In this document: in pieces, positions 63,757 to 64,000 of the stretch
How positions within the stretch are numbered: position 1 is the stretch's first letter
Layout: each line of letters starts with the position of its first letter
Source: Acinetobacter seifertii
GTDB lineage: Bacteria; Pseudomonadota; Gammaproteobacteria; Pseudomonadales; Moraxellaceae
Direction of reading: 5' to 3'
Assembly (NCBI RefSeq): GCF_000368065.1
Contig: NZ_KB851200.1
Span: 1,295,204 to 1,359,203 of the forward strand
DNA length: 64,000 nucleotides
Notes under the pieces: generated by a model
Database searches by the model: none
What the model was told of the DNA's origin: nothing
The model's input: only the letters and a program-made list of their open reading frames with translations
Position numbers and translations under genes: made by a program

Positions 63757-63813
63757 TTGATTAAAAAGTCAGGATGATAATAAATGAAACATTACTGGTT
63801 ATTTTTTAATCAA
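63757..63813. promoter_or_regulatory. Long inverted repeat in the mtlD promoter region
   Basis: Perfect 11-bp arms TTGATTAAAAA (63757-63767) and TTTTTAATCAA (63803-63813) are 35 bp apart. On the minus strand a weak promoter CTGACT-17 bp-TATACC overlaps the proximal arm. The arms could be two operator sites bound by one regulator. They are AT-rich, so chance is possible. Confidence 0.35.
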
Positions 63814-63898
63814 AAATATAAGTAATCTGTTACTGAGAGAACTTAAAAACTCTAAAAGGTTGAATAATGAAAATAATTCTGAAACCGAGTTCTAATGC

Positions 63899-63931
63899 AA
63901 AGATAGCAAGCTATCCTTGCTTGCTATCTTT
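63899..63931 (-). terminator. Hairpin terminator of the right-edge gene
   Basis: A perfect 13-bp stem AAAGATAGCAAGC / GCTTGCTATCTTT with a 7-nt loop. On the minus strand it begins at the stop codon of the partial gene. The T-run after it is short. Confidence 0.6.
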
Positions 63932-63998
63932 ACTTGTTCTTTTTATTGCGCTGATAATGTTTATTTTTCTTAGGTCCATTTACTGCTAAACAAACCTG
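63930..63998 (-). CDS. C-terminal end of a gene cut by the window edge
   Basis: The last 22 codons of a minus-strand frame are QVCLAVNGPKKNKHYQRNKKNK before TAA (63930-63932). The lysine-rich tail and the hairpin that starts at the stop codon suggest a real gene end. Too short to identify. A plus-strand 40-codon frame over the same DNA is the alternative reading. Confidence 0.4.
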   Translation of the reverse strand, partial: QVCLAVNGPKKNKHYQRNKKNK

Positions 63999-64000
63999 CA

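Noticed and set aside
63867..63989. 40-aa hydrophobic plus-strand peptide with an AAAGG site, resembling a small toxin
   Set aside because: The opposite strand reads as a lysine-rich protein tail followed immediately by a 13-bp terminator hairpin, which explains the same sequence better. The hydrophobic frame is likely its complement, although not fully excluded.
1..64000. CRISPR arrays, prophage, tRNA or rRNA genes
   Set aside because: No regularly spaced repeats of 25-40 bp, no phage structural genes and no tRNA-like cloverleaf with a conserved T-loop were noticed by reading. A tRNA or CRISPR search program was not run.

Overview
The window is about 39% G+C by eye and reads as chromosome of an Acinetobacter, most likely the A. 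calcoaceticus-baumannii complex. Support comes from the gene set: a bifunctional HAD phosphatase/mannitol-1-phosphate dehydrogenase, an acetoin/2,3-butanediol catabolic operon, a YidB-type protein, DUF6231, and two copies of an IS30-family element that resembles ISAba125. I recognise the families from memory and no search was run. Genes are dense and mostly intact. No tRNA, rRNA, CRISPR array or prophage was seen.

Region 1 (1-7 kb) holds a homoserine dehydrogenase-like gene and a sulfide/persulfide detoxification operon on the minus strand: persulfide dioxygenase, a DUF442-sulfide:quinone reductase fusion, and a TauE/SafE exporter. A sigma-54 activator is encoded divergently. The intergenic region carries a near-consensus -24/-12 promoter and two GTTTC-N3-GAAAC dyads 21 bp apart. 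A 78-bp tandem repeat sits between the reductase and exporter genes. A bestrophin follows. Region 2 (7-17.4 kb) is the acetoin dehydrogenase operon (acoA, acoB, acoC, lpd, acetoin reductase, butanediol dehydrogenase). Opposite it are a dedicated lipoyl synthase and an AcoR-like regulator that has lost the sigma-54 AAA+ domain and ends in a winged helix. Region 3 (17.5-31.5 kb) holds a diguanylate cyclase, aroC-prmB, and a co-directional ycgL-membrane protein-MoxR-VWA-trpB run in which trpB has no trpA. Small stress-type genes, rnd, ybaB-recR and metZ follow.

Region 4 (31.6-37.4 kb) is the accessory part. Two apparently identical 1,087-bp IS30-family copies lie in the same orientation, each with its own 3-bp target duplication. 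One splits a PHA-synthase-like alpha/beta hydrolase gene (CCT duplication). The other splits a small acidic-protein gene (ATG duplication). Both reading frames are restored when the element and one duplication are removed. Between them lie a methyltransferase and two small lipoproteins.

Region 5 (38-49 kb) holds a YARHG protein, a HIT hydrolase, a porin preceded by five PHO-box-like units at 11-bp spacing, YidB, DUF6231/DUF2797, a YbhGFSR-like ABC exporter with a divergent TetR/CecR-like regulator and AT-rich operator dyads, and lpxB. Region 6 (49-64 kb) holds a Fur-controlled TonB-dependent siderophore receptor with DUF3649, PepSY and DUF3325 partners, another TauE/SafE gene, a DAHP synthase gene, a cobalamin nucleotide-loop cluster (cobU, cobT, cobC, cobS) with a 2H phosphoesterase at its head and a lipoprotein phytase inside it, and mtlD. 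The C-terminal tail of a further minus-strand gene reaches the right edge.
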